NCBI GenBank assembly: GCA_013398955.1
Contig: VWPU01004536.1
Coordinates: 36,828 to 100,827, forward strand
Direction: 5' to 3'
Origin: Callaeas wilsoni
Lineage: Eukaryota; Chordata; Aves; Passeriformes; Callaeidae
Length of the DNA: 64,000 nucleotides
Part shown: piece by piece, positions 11,110 through 23,275 of the stretch
Numbering within the stretch: position 1 is the first letter of the stretch
How the letters are laid out: every line of letters begins with the position of its first letter
The notes under the pieces: generated by a model
Database searches by the model: none
What the model was told of the DNA's origin: nothing
The model's input: only the letters and a program-made list of their open reading frames with translations
Made by a program: the position numbers and the translations under genes

Positions 11110-14100
11110 GTAAATGAGTCTAGCACACTCAGAAACATTCTTAACATCTGTTCAAGCAGGAGTCCCAACTCCCTTTCTCTGAAAGCACAATTTGTCCTCC
11201 CTGTTATTTAAAACTTCAGATTTCTTTAGATTTGAATAATATCAAAGTGGAGCTAAGGAAAATAAACTCTCTGATTATGGCTACAGCAGTTACAATGGGA
11301 GGTGTGGTGGGGATGGTGCAGAATTAGAGAGTTTTAACTGCAGGGTGTCCTCAGTTTCTCTTATATTTAAGTTTTCTCCTTATACAGCAGTATGGAAAGT
11401 AGTTGAAAGCCCTGTGAGTTATGTCCCGTGGACTGCTAGACGTGGGTTAAGTGACCATTCTCACAGAGCAGGGAAATAGCAAGTTTTTTCCTCTGAAAAT
11501 TTACTACTTAATAGAATGAAAGGCACCTTAAAACCTGATAAAAATAATTTTAGGCTTTTTAAAAATTTTCATTTATACTCCTGTTGAGACAAAAAAATAT
11601 CTCTAACTCGCTCAAATTTTGCCTGTCAGTAAACATTTCAGGATTCTGTCCCCGAAATGGAGTTGCAAAACTCTCAACACTTCTGCAATTTAGTGAGAGA
11701 AAGGCTATAAATAGCCAGGCAGACAGAGGCACAGCAGGGAGAGCCCCGGGGTCCAAGCTTCCAGCCTCTTTCTGCAACCACAGTAAAGAATTGCAGACAC
11801 AAACATGACAGCAGAAAAGAAAAAAGCAACTGGTGACTCTGAAAATAAGTAAAATAAATGGCTGCATTTAATAAAGATGCTGAATGGGCTCTGCAGCTTG
11901 CTGGGCTCCGAGGATGCTGCAGTATCCTCTGATGGGGATGAAGTCACGGCATTCCAGCCCGCAGGCAGCGCTGCCAGGCTCTGAGCGCGCAGCCCCTGCA
12001 GAGGGAGGATCCTGCTGCAGCATCGGAGCGGCTCGGGGAGAGGATCCGAGCTGTTATCCTGATGGCCAGGGCTAAATCCCACTGCTGGGCGGGACTGCAG
12101 CAGGCTGCGAGCTGGGAACAGGGGTTTGAGCAGTTTTAAGGCAGGTGGATGAGAAATCTGTGCAATATTGTGAATATTCCAAGGAATAGAACAACTTTAA
12201 TCACAATTAATCTATTAGCATTCCCTGTTTAAGTGACGTTTATTGCTACAAATATCTAGTGATGACAACAATAGTGGCTCTATTGCAATTATTCCATCTT
12301 TTAAAAGCCATACCACTGGTTTTACTTCTTTTTGATAGAGAAATTATGTAAGTCACAAGTCTTGTTGCTGATGTGGTGCAGAAAGATGAAATACTTTTCC
12401 TCTGGAAGGTTAATGTGCTGCAAGTCTTCCCATCATTAGGAACAAAAATATACCAGCAGGTGGGATATATCCAGAACAGAGAGTTCTGTGAAATTCTGCT
12501 TGAAACGGGCAATAAAACTAGCAATGGCATTTCAGCTTAGAGGCCTCCTGCAGCAGTGATCTATAGTACCAAGGAGAAATTCCGTGGAATATACCTGTTA
12601 TTTCAAGAACAATGACATTTTTGCAACTGTGATAACAATTTTCCAAGTGCACATTGGTCCTAAAAGCCTGAAAAGTGCACTTTCCTGAGAAAAAGGTTAC
12701 TTTCAAAATCCCTCTAACACCAGCACAAGGACACCAGTTAAACCTGATTACACTTGGTAGTGTGATCACATTCAGGGAAGCTTGGAATTTATCAAATCCA
12801 CATAGAAACCCAGAAAGTTTTGACCTGGGTACAAGAACTGTGCCTTCATGGTTTTGCTTCTTGTCTTCATTTTGGACTGGGTAGGGTTTAATTCTGTTCA
12901 AAACCAGTTTTGCAGTCGGACAGGGTGTTACTCTGAGCTGAACCTCCAGGTTCAAGCATCTGCTGCCTGGTTTTATTCCTGTGGTTTGCCTCTCATCCCT
13001 TCCCTTTCCAGTAACAAACAAAAATTTATTCCCATGAAACTGTTCTGGATGTGGGTGCTGCTTCTGAAAAACTTGATATTAGTCTACCTAAAGTCTGTTG
13101 TCACACGCAAGAGAGAGGAAGAGCTGGAAAATGAACTTTAGCATGCATCCCACTCTAAAACTTTTCTTCAGGAAAAATGCTGTATAATGAGAGCTTTGCT
13201 TTTCTCTTTGTTTCTTTAGTGCAGTACATCTTTTGGGTTTGATTTTTAATTCATATCTCACACTCGCAGGTCTGTCACGGTACAGTGCAAGTGGGAAAAG
13301 TTAAGTGTTTCGGTGTAAGACAGGTTTGAAAATAGCCTCAGTATTTCACAGTAAAGGGAAATCAATAAGGCCAGCGGGAAAGAGAAGAATAGGTGTATTA
13401 ATAAACCAAGACTCTGAGTACAGAGGGGTCAGGAGCTAAATGTAGCTGTACCTGCAGCCTAAAGGATCATTGCAGGCACCGGAGCCAGGACGTGGTGGGA
13501 AGCTCAGAAGCATGGCCTACTTGTAGCTAGACACAAAAAATGTGGGTTGCTGGGTTCTTTTTTTGGCTGAGGAGGGGTGTTCCCCCATTAGGATACAAAA
13601 ATAGTAATTCCAGAAAATAAACTCAACTCCCAGACAAACTTTCAGCTAAATTGCATTCTGCAAGGCAAGTAGATTCTGTGAGAGCAGCAAAATGCATTTA
13701 AACTGGTGAGTAGCTCTGATATTGAATATGCCTGATCTGGGAGGGTAAAGAACTTTCAGAACTTGCTTTTCAATATTTTTCAATAACTCAGGCAACATTA
13801 ATGTAGAATATATTTAGTTGACTTTCTGACATAGTTCAAATGATAGTGCCATTTATTTGGAGAGCAAACACTCACCCAGATACCTCCTTTAAAAAGCTTC
13901 CACAATTTGAGTGCACTAGATTTGCTGGTATCAATAGTGTCATTTCCCACCTCATTTCTGTGAATTTGCTCCTGGATTTATAATACATTGCATTCTCAGT
14001 CTTAGATGCTTTGGCGAAGTGAGGACTGAGGAAAGCAGAATTTGGGTATCCATAACGAAAAGACAGTGCAAAAGCTCTGTACAATTTAAGACTAATAAGA

Positions 14101-14631
14101 TAACATTCACAATAAAGTTTTAGCATCAGTGACAAGTGAAAAAAAGTCCAAATAATAAGAAGGAATGGCTGGTTTTACACAAAACCAGTTCTTGTCTTGA
14201 CTCAGGACCACTTACCCCTCTGGTAGCTTCACATTTGGAACTGGCCCAGTTAGACTAGTTTAGAAAGAGTTTTGAAAGACTATTTATAACCTTTTAATTT
14301 GGGACTAAACTGAATTTGCTGAGACTCCTCTAAGATGATTCTACATATAAGAAAGCATTGGCAGGATTGGCGTCTACAGGCTTTGATCAATAATATTTTG
14401 CCATAATACTCTTTTCCAGAAAGATTTTTAACTACTCATTCCTGAGGCTGATTATAGTTCCTATTAGTTACTACTGTTTACCACATTTTTTGATGTATTT
14501 CTGCCTCTTTTTGGCTGCTGTTCTTGTACTGTCTTGTTCCAACAGGTGCTGGTGTATTATCATACCAAATAAATGTAGTTTCTGAAATGCAATTAAGGTG
14601 CAGCGACAGCAGAGGTAATTCCTGCCCATGA
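11110..14631. other. Non-coding stretch
   Basis: No gene or nameable repeat is visible. There is a small GC-richer island at 11880-12110. The longest open frames (167 codons minus at 12518-13021; 125 codons minus at 11705-12082) have no recognisable domain. Around 11440-11480 there is a weak MIR-like phrase (GGTTAAGTGACC), too short to call. Confidence 0.65.
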
Positions 14632-14730
14632 CCTGAATTTCATGGCTTGCAGTGCCACTGACTTAGCATATGACCTTGGATGAATTCCCTCATTAGGAAA
14701 ATGGGGCTGATTGTTTACCCCCAGGGCACA
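14632..14730 (+). mobile_element. MIR SINE fragment
   Basis: The sense strand of MIR is visible. 'gccactgacttagcatatgaccttgga' matches the core 'gccacttactagctgtgtgaccttggg'. After a deletion of the central part comes 'ctcattaggaaaatggggctga', matching 'ctcatctgtaaaatggggata'. This is an ancient amniote SINE, strongly diverged and internally deleted. Confidence 0.7.
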
Positions 14731-15639
14731 GTGCTACGGTGTTACAAATGGCAGAAGCTGGGGAAGTACAAATTTCTTTGGAACTCTCCCAAATTCTGTC
14801 CATTGACCATATGCTAAAAGGCATTATGGCAGAGAGTCTGTCTTACCTCCTCCGTGGGGACAGCAGAGTATTTCCTGTGCTGGTGGGAGCGTGTTTAATG
14901 GCCAGATTTGTTGCTCCGTGGTGCTGGGATGTGTGAGAGGAAATCTGCAGCAGGGTGGGTTTGTAACGCAGCGGTGGCGGTGCAGCCCATGAGCCAGGTA
15001 AAGGATGGTGCTTCAGCTGTAAATCCACATCTGCTCTGTGCACTACTCAGGCTACTTCATCATTTCAACCCTGCCTGAGAACGAAACAGCAGAAAATATA
15101 TTAGTGTGCTTTATTTCCTTGTTTTCACCTGCATTAGCTGCCCTGATAAAAACGCTGGCTCTTCTTACAGACCTCACCTTTTCTCTTTGTCATCTATAGT
15201 GCTGAATTCAGAGGCAAAGAGAGGATGTATTGTACTCCACCTCAGGGTTAATTTATCTGAGGAAAAGAATTTGATGCTCATGGGATCTTTCTTGTGCACC
15301 TAACTGTATGTTAAATATCAAAATTACAGCAATACCAACCTAGGTTTCTGCTTTGGGGATGTCAACAGAGAGGTGAAAATCTAATGTGGGCATAGTCTGA
15401 AATAGAGCAAGTAAAAAAAATTCTATCTTGGACAATTTTTGCAGTAATTCCCTAATTTTATAAAACGTTATGGAGTTAATGGATATAGGAGCAGATCAAC
15501 CTAAATGAAATATTTTTTCTAAAATGTGAAAATATTTAAATCCAGGAATGCCTGCAGTGCCTGATTGGGACTTGAAAGCTCTCAATTTGTGCTTCTAGAA
15601 TTCTCTGTGGCTGGATTGCCACAGACCTGGAAACCCAGA

Positions 15640-15764
15640 CACCTCCACCACAGGCTGCCAGAAAGGCCCGACCATGGAGTTAGAATATGGACANGCACCT
15701 CCACCACAGGCTGCCCTCCCTTCTCCTGCCAGAAAGGCCTGACCATGGAGTTAGAATATGGACA
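15640..15764 (+). repeat. Tandem duplication joined by an ambiguous base
   Basis: Copy 1 (15640-15693, 54 bases) and copy 2 (15696-15764, 69 bases) both begin CACCTCCACCACAGGCTGCC and end in GAGTTAGAATATGGACA. Copy 2 carries 15 extra bases (CTCCCTTCTCCTGCC), apparently inside a short CTGCC direct repeat, and there is one C/T difference (GGCCCGA versus GGCCTGA). The only N of the window, at 15694, sits exactly at the junction. This could be a real duplication, or two alleles or read ends joined instead of merged in assembly. Confidence 0.95.
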
Positions 15765-16078
15765 GGGAGCTCAGCTGAGAGAGGAGGGTAAAGCTATAAA
15801 GATTCAAATTCTGTCCTTCCAGCACCCAAGTATTTGTTTGTCCTTCCTCCCACCCCTAAACATGAAAACAGTATTGAAAGCTGTAATAACTATTTTGCAT
15901 TCCTTTGATTTCTGACTAGGTCAAACTCAAGGCAGATTTTAGAGGGGTAAGAAAGTGTTAATCCAAATAAAAAAGAAAGAAAATGATAGGATTGTACTCT
16001 TTGGAAAATGAACTTTTTACTGTGTCCAAACCAGGCAGTTTTGGCATTTTGAATTTCACTTTCTGCAAGGTCCATGTG

Positions 16079-16102
16079 AGAAAGAAAGAAAGAAAGAAAG
16101 AA
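16079..16102 (+). repeat. (AAAG)n microsatellite
   Basis: About five and a half AAAG units in a row, perfect. A short tetranucleotide repeat of ordinary type. Confidence 0.95.
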
Positions 16103-17145
16103 TGTGGTTCAGTAAATATTCCCCAGTAACTTGTTCACCAGCTTGTTTCCATTGTCTAATGCTGGGTCCAGCCCAGCCCCGGTATTCTCTTGGCTGTTAT
16201 CTAGTCCAAGTTTTACTCCAATTCCATACAAATTCCTTTTAGCTAAGCTGTCAGAGCATTTTCCTGAGCAAATACAAATCAAATATCTTATCTGAGCTAA
16301 CTCTGTGCTCTTGACTTCCACACAAACTTGAGACATGAGAGGATGTTTGCTGTTACTCAAGGCACCTGACAACCCCTATTAGTGTCACCTAATGAAATGT
16401 ATTTGTGGTTCATGTCAGGGGTTTTTTTTTCTTCCAAAAACAAACTCTTATTATTTTCTGCTGAGCCATCAGTGTGCCTTTTTTAAACAAAAGCTCATCT
16501 GCCTTTATGATTTTGATTTGCAAGATGCCCGTAAAACTTGAAGCAAATATTTGCTCTGCATTACACAATACAGGAATTTAATTACTTGTTTTATATCTTC
16601 TTGATATCTTTCTTTAAATCTCCAAAAATAAAACATGATGGCAGCAATGAAACATACCTTCCCAAATGTCTGCATTCATTACTAGTACCAATAATCAAGG
16701 CCCTGATTCAGCAGAGTTCTCGAGTGTCTGCCCTAATTTTAAGCACAAATAGTCATATGAAGTCAGTTAATCATTTTTCATATCTATGTTTTAGAGCCTT
16801 TCATTGCTGCCCGTGCTGCTGATCCAGCCAGGCTGTTCCCAGCTACAAACAGTGTGGCTTTCTTGGGGAGTGTGTCTCGGAGTTTTGTTAAGTCAGGAGT
16901 TACTAAATTATGCAATGTTTAACCAATTCTTCTTCATGAGACAAACGCTGCTCCCATGGAAGTTTGCAGCAACATTTCCTGCTTTCAGTTATAACAGAAA
17001 TAGGTTCCAGTGGAACAGCTTATGAGAATTTTATTCATTTCACTAGGGATGTTGACTCGTTAGACACACAAGAGGGTAGATCACTTTTTCTTTCATCAAT
17101 AAACATTTCTCTGGAAAAATATATGGTTGTTATGCTGTAAATGTT

Positions 17146-17171
17146 ACCACTGGGCATCGTGTCCCAGTGGT
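17146..17171. repeat. Short inverted repeat
   Basis: ACCACTGGG (17146-17154) is the exact reverse complement of CCCAGTGGT (17163-17171), with an 8-base spacer. A further TTA/TAA pairing outside is interrupted by one G. It could fold into a small hairpin. No gene context suggests a function. Confidence 0.8.
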
Positions 17172-18889
17172 GTAAATCCATAGCCCCTTCACATCAGTGT
17201 GGAAATGCAGACTGCTGAACCAGAAGAGATGCTGAATGGCAGCGGGGTGGGGAGAGACGGGGAAGGATGTCTCTGGTTCAGCCACTTTTAGAATGCAATG
17301 GAGCGATAAAGTCAGAACAAGCTGTACTTTTTAGGAGCAATCATTCATTCACTACTGTCAGGATTGCTATAACCTATAGCAAATGCATCTATTCAGTGTT
17401 CTCATGCGACCCAAGTGTGGGGAAGGGAGCTTCAAACCAAACTGTCAGGTTTGTGCTTCGCGAGTTTGACAGCAAACCCACTCACCAAGTCTGATGGTAG
17501 TGTAAATATATACTGGGAAATAGAGCCGTCACTGACAGACTCACCAAACCCAGACTCTCATTTTGGAGCAGACCTTCTCCAAGATAAATGGTTTATAATA
17601 CAGCCAAGGGAGCCAATTTGCACAAGGATCCTTTTAAAACCCGGGGTGTAGCCATCAGTGAGCCCGTGTGTCTGTTGTGAGCTTGCCGAGTTTGGTTCGC
17701 ATGCTTTGAGGGAAGGAAATGACCCAGATGTAGGCGATTTTTTCCACACACATGAACAATGTATGTATAGCCTTCCTCTCCAAGTTTCAAGAAGGCTTTT
17801 ATTATAGTTAGTGCCCATGGGTGGCACTGCTGTGAATAGCAGAGGGGGAGCAGAATCACTGTCACTGCAGGATCCCTTCTGGGTTGCAGTTGGTGGCTGC
17901 AGCAGCGGATTTGTGTGGAAGCAGGGTGGGCTGGAGGATGCTCTGCCTTACACTTGAAGTGATGCCAGGGAGCCCACAGAGAATATTTACTCTATGCACA
18001 GCAGGAGGTTTTTCCTGCCTCAACAACTACCTCAGAAAGGGAAAGGGAGAAGAGTCACCAAGCAAGTCCATTGACCCTGTCCACCCTTAATTGGCAGGAT
18101 CAAAGTAGATCGCTAACCATTTACTGTCTTTAAAACAAATTTCTGACAGGGGCCATATGAGACTGTTTCTGTGTGAGACGAAGGAAGCCTGAATTAACCC
18201 CTGCCAAACATCAGGACACAGCTATAGTTCTGGTGCTGGCCAAGACGGGATTGAGTCTGCAAACACTCTACCTGGATGATGTGTGCTGGGCACTGAGTGT
18301 GCTTTGCTGGGTTTCCCTAAAGCACTGCCTTGCTGTCACTCCCGACAGTGTCACTAGAATGTGGTGAAGGGCCCCGAATAACCGAGAGCTGCTGGAGGAG
18401 CAGGAGCTCCTGACTGACATTCCTCCATTCATCTTAGGAGCCAGTGCAGGGTAGGAAGCACTTGTACTTCCTTACAGTATTTTTACGTGGATATCATTGC
18501 CTCCTAGATTTGATTTTCAACGATGAAGTGCAATTTGTATAATGTGTGGAAAGGTCTGATACCACTGTGCTAGAAGGAAACTGCAGCTGGAAGTACGATC
18601 GTGTTCCATTTCAGGCTAATTGGGGAAGAAAAACGCAACAAGATCAAAGGAGGGAAGGGAGAAGTGTTCCCTGATTCACGCAGGGACAGGACAGCGTTCT
18701 GGTGTCACCTGCACGGTGTCTCTTTAGGCAGACTCGTGGCTCTGGGTGCAGCTAAGCCCGGCTTTTCCAGCAGCAGAGCCTCTCCTGTCCCCCCTTCCCC
18801 TCCCGCTCCAGAGGGCTGCTGTGTAAGACAAAAGAGCAAATGCCACGGTCGAGAGCGATCCCCGCTCCACTCCCAGGGCAGGCTTGGAG

Positions 18890-19900
18890 CGTGTGGAAGT
18901 TGTGTGGGCTCCACGGGCCCGGCCCGGCGCTGAGCTGGCCCTGCCCGGCTCGGGTGAGCGCCGCTGAGCCCCGACAGTGCCACGGACACGGAGCTCCCCA
19001 GCGCCGGTCACGGCCCGGCGTGCCGGACGGACAGGGCTGGATCCTGCTGGGAAATGTCCCTCTGCTCCGCTCTGGCACCCGGGCTCGGCCCGCGGAGCAG
19101 CCGCGAGAGCAGGGAGCCCGAAATCCCAGCTCTGGGGGCACCCAGCCCTGCCGGGGTTCAATGATCCATGGACGGACAGGGCTGGATCCCGCTGGGAAAT
19201 GTCCCTCTGCCCCGCTCTGCCAGCCGAGCTCGGCCTGCGGAGCAGCTGTGAGAGCAGGGAGCCCGAAATCCCAGCGCTGGGGTCACCCAGCCCTGCCGGG
19301 GTTCAGTGATCCATGGATGGACAGAGTCCCTGCTCTGTGAAATGACCCTCTGCTCTGCTCTGCCAGCCGAGCTTGGCCTGCGGAGCAGCTGTGAGAGCAG
19401 GGAGCCCGAAATCCCAGCGCTGGGGTCACCCAGCCCTGCCGGGGTTCAGTGATCCATGGATGGACAGAGACCCTGCTCTGTGAAATGTCCCTCTGTTCCT
19501 CTCTGCCACCCGGGCTCGGCCCGCGGAGCAGCTGTGCGAGCAGGGAATCTGAAATCCCAGCTCTGGGGGCACCCAGCCCTGCCGGGATTCAATGATCCAT
19601 GGATGGACAGTGCTGGATCCTGCTGGGAAATGTCCCTCTGCTCTGCTCCTCTCTGCCACCCGGGCTCGGCCCGCGGAGCAGCTGGGAGAGCAAAGAGCCC
19701 GAAATGCCAGCACTGGGGGCACCCAGCCCTGCCGGGGTTCAATGATCCATGGATGGACAGTGCTGGATCCTGCTCTGTGAAATTCTGCTCTGCTACCCGG
19801 GCTCGGCCCGCGGAGCAGCTGTGAGAGCAAAGAGCCCGAAATGCCAGCACTGGGGGCACCCAGCCCTGCCGGGGTTCAGTGATCCATGGCTGGAATTGCT
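18890..19900. other. CpG-rich island largely built of a minisatellite
   Basis: The stretch is much richer in G+C and in CG dinucleotides than its surroundings, for example GGGCCCGGCCCGGCGCTGAG near 18918-18937 and a recurring CGGCCCGCGGAGCAG. The part from about 19020 is tandem repeat (listed separately). The 18890-19020 part is unique. It could act as a CpG-island promoter, but no TATA box, initiator or transcript evidence can be seen. Open frames across it in several phases follow from low stop-codon content. Confidence 0.6.
19020..19890 (+). repeat. ~143-bp GC-rich minisatellite, about six copies
   Basis: Copies are marked by GATCCATGG at 19163, 19308, 19451, 19594, 19744 and 19881, giving periods of 145, 143, 143, 150 and 137 bases, with a preceding copy from about 19020. 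Each unit contains GGACAG, GGATCCTGCT or GACCCTGCT, GAAATGTCCCTCTGCT, a GGGCTCGGCCCGCGGAGCAG-like segment, GAGCCCGAAATCCCAGC and CACCCAGCCCTGCCGGG. Units differ by short indels (for example the GGGAAATG versus TGTGAAATG variant). Repeated CCGCGG makes it a CpG-dense array. Frames of 100-166 codons here on both strands are repeat-derived. Confidence 0.95.
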
Positions 19901-20029
19901 GAGGGAATGCTAAATATTCCATGGGTGCCTTTGAGACGCCCCTGGGGCTGCGGGAGATAGAGGTGGGCGTGCGACAAACACAGGTCTGGGCTCCTGAGGG
20001 AAGAAATAAAGTGTGATTGATTCCATTTT

Positions 20030-20870
20030 AAATCCAGGGGCTAAAATAGCCGCCTTGAAAATGTCAATACCTCTTTAAATGTGGGTGGCATGTAAATCAC
20101 AACCACATATGCAAAGAGCGACAAAGATTTAAAGCGTGCTGGGGCGAAATGAGTTTACAGGCTTGCGTAAGGGACTGAGCAACACCCGGGAAGGAATTAT
20201 TTTAACCACCAGGATGGTAACAGTCCTTAGATCCCGACTCCAGGGTGCAATTTTTAATTTTTTTTTTTTTCCCAAGACCATCTATTTTTACAAAAAATAA
20301 TTTTAAAATAAGTTTGACATTTTGCGCGAGAAGCTGTTGAGAAATTCCTTATATAACATTAGCTCAGCGAAATATTAAAAGCTTTGCTGGGCTGAATTCG
20401 AGTGCGACTGTTTGTTCCACTTACTGGGGTCCCTCCTCCGTCCCCTCCCCCTGCTCTTTTTTCCATATTGAAAAATAAAATATAGGTACGGCAAACTGTT
20501 ACAAACCTAAATTCCGCAGCCATAAATGCTGTAGCAAATAATCTTTTACACCCTCCCTTCCCTTCCTCCTCTCTAAAATGTATTTGAAACACAATTACTG
20601 TGTTTAATGATTCAATTTGTGAAGACTTTGTCACTAGGACAATGAAAGTGGCTCAAGTGTGATAAAGCAAACATACCAATAAACCTTGTTTTTATTGATT
20701 TGTAGGAAGCGCAATTGTCTGGGAGAAACAGAGAGAGCTGACATCACCCCCTGGTCCCCCTGGAATGCAGTGATAAGTGTCAGCCTATTTTTCTTACAGG
20801 CAATTTCTCTGGCTATGTGATGTCTGGCTGCAAATTTAAAGTAAATGACATTCCACAATCTGTTAGGGAT
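20030..20870. promoter_or_regulatory. Candidate conserved regulatory block
   Basis: Immediately after the GC-rich island the sequence turns abruptly AT-rich and complex, with many homeobox-like and Sox/Fox-like words: ATGCAAAG at 20109-20116, ACAAAGATTTAAAG, AATAAACCTTGTTTTTATTGATTTG at about 20679-20703 (given as separate words AATAAACC, TTGTTTTTATTGATTTG), and GACATTCCACAATC. It has no repeat signature and no long reading frame. This texture is typical of non-coding elements conserved near developmental genes, but conservation itself cannot be shown here. Confidence 0.3.
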
Positions 20871-23112
20871 GGGGGGGTGAAGTCTGCATTATTTGTTTTA
20901 GAATTTAAAATAATTTTGTGTCTGCAAATTTCACCAGTGTCTAGACAAGATGTATTGCTTGCCTGCTGAAAATATTAAAATTTTGTAAGGTACAGCCGAC
21001 AAAGCTACTTTCATGGTAAACATACAGATTCAATTTAAGATTTTTAGACTCTTTTTTATAGCATATTATATTATTATTACCGCTGGGGGAGCCAGATTAA
21101 ATCTAATTCAGGTAGTCAAACACGGTACCACTCTGTGCAGGCCAGGTTGTCACAGCATTTTCTTTAAAAGCCCCTTAAGCATTTCAGTGTTTTGCATTTT
21201 GTATTTCAGCACTAATGCAGCAGCACAGCTGAAGGGGACAGTGCTGGGGCAGCTGTGCACACACACAGGGTGATCACACGAGCAATGTGAGCAGTGTCCT
21301 CCTTAATTTTGCACATTCCTTTACTTTCCATAGTCTCTTTGACTATGGGAAATAGGCAGGGAATTTTAGGAATATGAATACCCACCATTGCATAGAAAGA
21401 CCTTGAGTAAAGGATTCATTTGATCTATGGTCTCTGTCTCTGTATTATCAATAAGACATTTTGAAATTTTAGGGAAGTCGAGTTTTGCACCTACAGTAAA
21501 ATTGAAATTGATCACTGTTTTATTTCATGAAAATTAATAAATCTCTTTAATTATGCTGCCTTTACTCAAATGCAAGGTTATCTTAAATCAAAAAGTGCCT
21601 GGGATGTTTTAAGGCAAAAAATATTTGCAACTACTTGTTTTCTCATTTGATCTATTCAGCATATGCTCCCCAAAGTGTACAGCTTGCGTGGAGATAAGAG
21701 TGTGCATGTGGAGTTAGCTCCCTTCAGCTGGTGGATGGGCAAGAGGCAATAAAGAAATATTTTTGTCCTAGTGGGAGAATTGAAGATATGCTGTGGATTT
21801 TCAGTTTCTCAGGAATGGAAAACATGTCTGACTGAATTTCAGTTATATTCGGTTACATATGTAGGTTTTTGTCTAGCACTCTCAAAGCATATATAATACA
21901 TTATAGCATATTCATCAGCATGGATAGACAATATTATTATTTTCCTTGGGGCTTAAATAGGATCCAGATTTGGTATGTGGGTATTTACTTAACTTGAAAA
22001 TGTGCTATTTATTTGGACATATTTAAGTACATCAACAGAAGCTTGATTAAATGTTTTTGCTATTCAAGCTCATTAAAAAAGAAAAACTCCCATAAGAAAA
22101 GCTTGTTTAAAAACCAAATTAATTCCATAATTGTTCCTTTATCATAAAAATATACTTCCTAAAGTCAGGAAGAAAGGCTTTCTGATATCAACATTCACCG
22201 CAAAGATGCTGGATAAGAGCAAAATAAACCAGGCCATGAACACTGAATACAAAAGCTGGGTTTGTCCTCCATCTGTATTTGTTTGACTGGTTTTGGTAAC
22301 AGGTATCAGACTCTCTATAGCCCCAAAAGGTCCCTCACTTTCCCCAGGAAACAAAACGAGTTTGTCACGTTGCAGGCACCAGGCTGATGTACAATTAAAG
22401 GCAATATGCTGTAACAAAGAGAGGCACAGCTCAGTCACCAGGGACTGCGGAGCCGATTGTTGTGTGAGAAAGTACTAGAATTTTGGTAGCCTTTAATAAA
22501 TCTCCCTCTTCAGTTCTTTAATGCTCACGTTTTTACTGTAGTGAACAAATCTTACGTCTTTCTTCAAGCTTCTTAGTAACTGCCCCCTGTTCCTTATTAA
22601 GAGTTTTGTGTTTCCAGCATTTCCAAATGCCAGTTCTCAAAAATCATGAGACAGGCCTGGGAAAAAGAAATTATGAGTTTGGCTTAAACCAATGTACTTT
22701 GAATTCCTTTTATTTGCCTTCTCTCTTTGGAGCTGTTAAGGATACTGGCACTTCATCTTTTCAGGCTTCTTTCCACAGCTTTGAGAAGTGGAAATATAAC
22801 TTTTTAAAATGAAAGATGAGATCGCTTTGCAATGCATGAATCTGGCAGCTGGGGCTTTAAAAAAGCAAACCCATGAACTATCGTGAGACTTGCAGTTCAG
22901 AGTAGGTTTTGAGTTGCTTTGGATATTAATACTGGTTCCACATTTTGAATATGTCAAACTCTGACTTTCTGAAGGGACGGTGATTAGAAAATATTGTGTA
23001 CATCGCACTATCACCTTATCCATCAGCTGTCCCAAGACAGTCCACACTATTCCAACACTGTCTCGCTGACCCTTTCCCATTACTCAAATTCTAACAACTC
23101 TCCATCTTTCTA
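20871..23112. other. Non-coding AT-rich stretch
   Basis: No gene or nameable repeat. AT-rich with many ATTA/TATA words (for example 21880-21960). Frames are under 100 codons without motifs. Confidence 0.65.
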
Positions 23113-23275
23113 GCAGAAGGTTTTCCCTCATGCCTAACTTAAGTAGTAGCCCAGTCTTCCAATCCTTCCCATCAGAGGACGGACAATTCCTTTTCCCTTT
23201 GCAGCAGCCATTTACATATTTGGAGGAATATTGTTTTATCTGTCAGTCTTGTCCTGTCTGAACGAAGCCCTCAGA
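23113..23275 (-). mobile_element. Ancient CR1 LINE 3' UTR fragment
   Basis: The plus strand reads like the reverse complement of an old amniote CR1 3' untranslated region. 'gttttccctcatgcctaacttaa' matches 'gtttttcctaatgcctaacttaa'. 'gaggacggacaattcc' then corresponds to the 'gtggacatggagaacaatt' segment, and 'catttacatatttggaggaatattg...cagtcttgtcctgtctgaac' to 'cttaacatatttgaagactgttat...cagtcttctcttctcaagac'. It is strongly diverged, and both ends are approximate. It has the same orientation as the ancient copy at 27.1-27.8 kb but a different part of the element. Confidence 0.6.

Larger units (their letters stand above)
14731..18889. other. Non-coding stretch
   Basis: No gene is recognised. 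It contains the separately listed N-joined duplication, the AAAG microsatellite and the 17146-17171 inverted repeat. The composition turns GC-rich from about 18640 onward. The remaining open frames (up to about 116 codons) have no family features. Confidence 0.65.

Noticed and set aside
11435..11480. GGTTAAGTGACC with flanks, possibly a further MIR fragment
   Set aside because: Only about ten bases agree and the neighbouring MIR segments cannot be followed.
15565..15915. 116-codon frame crossing the ambiguous base
   Set aside because: It depends on reading through the N and the suspect duplication; without these the frame has no support.
18724..19922. Long frames (up to 166 codons) on both strands in the GC-rich island
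   Set aside because: They follow the ~143-bp tandem repeat, exist in several phases at once and reflect low stop-codon content.
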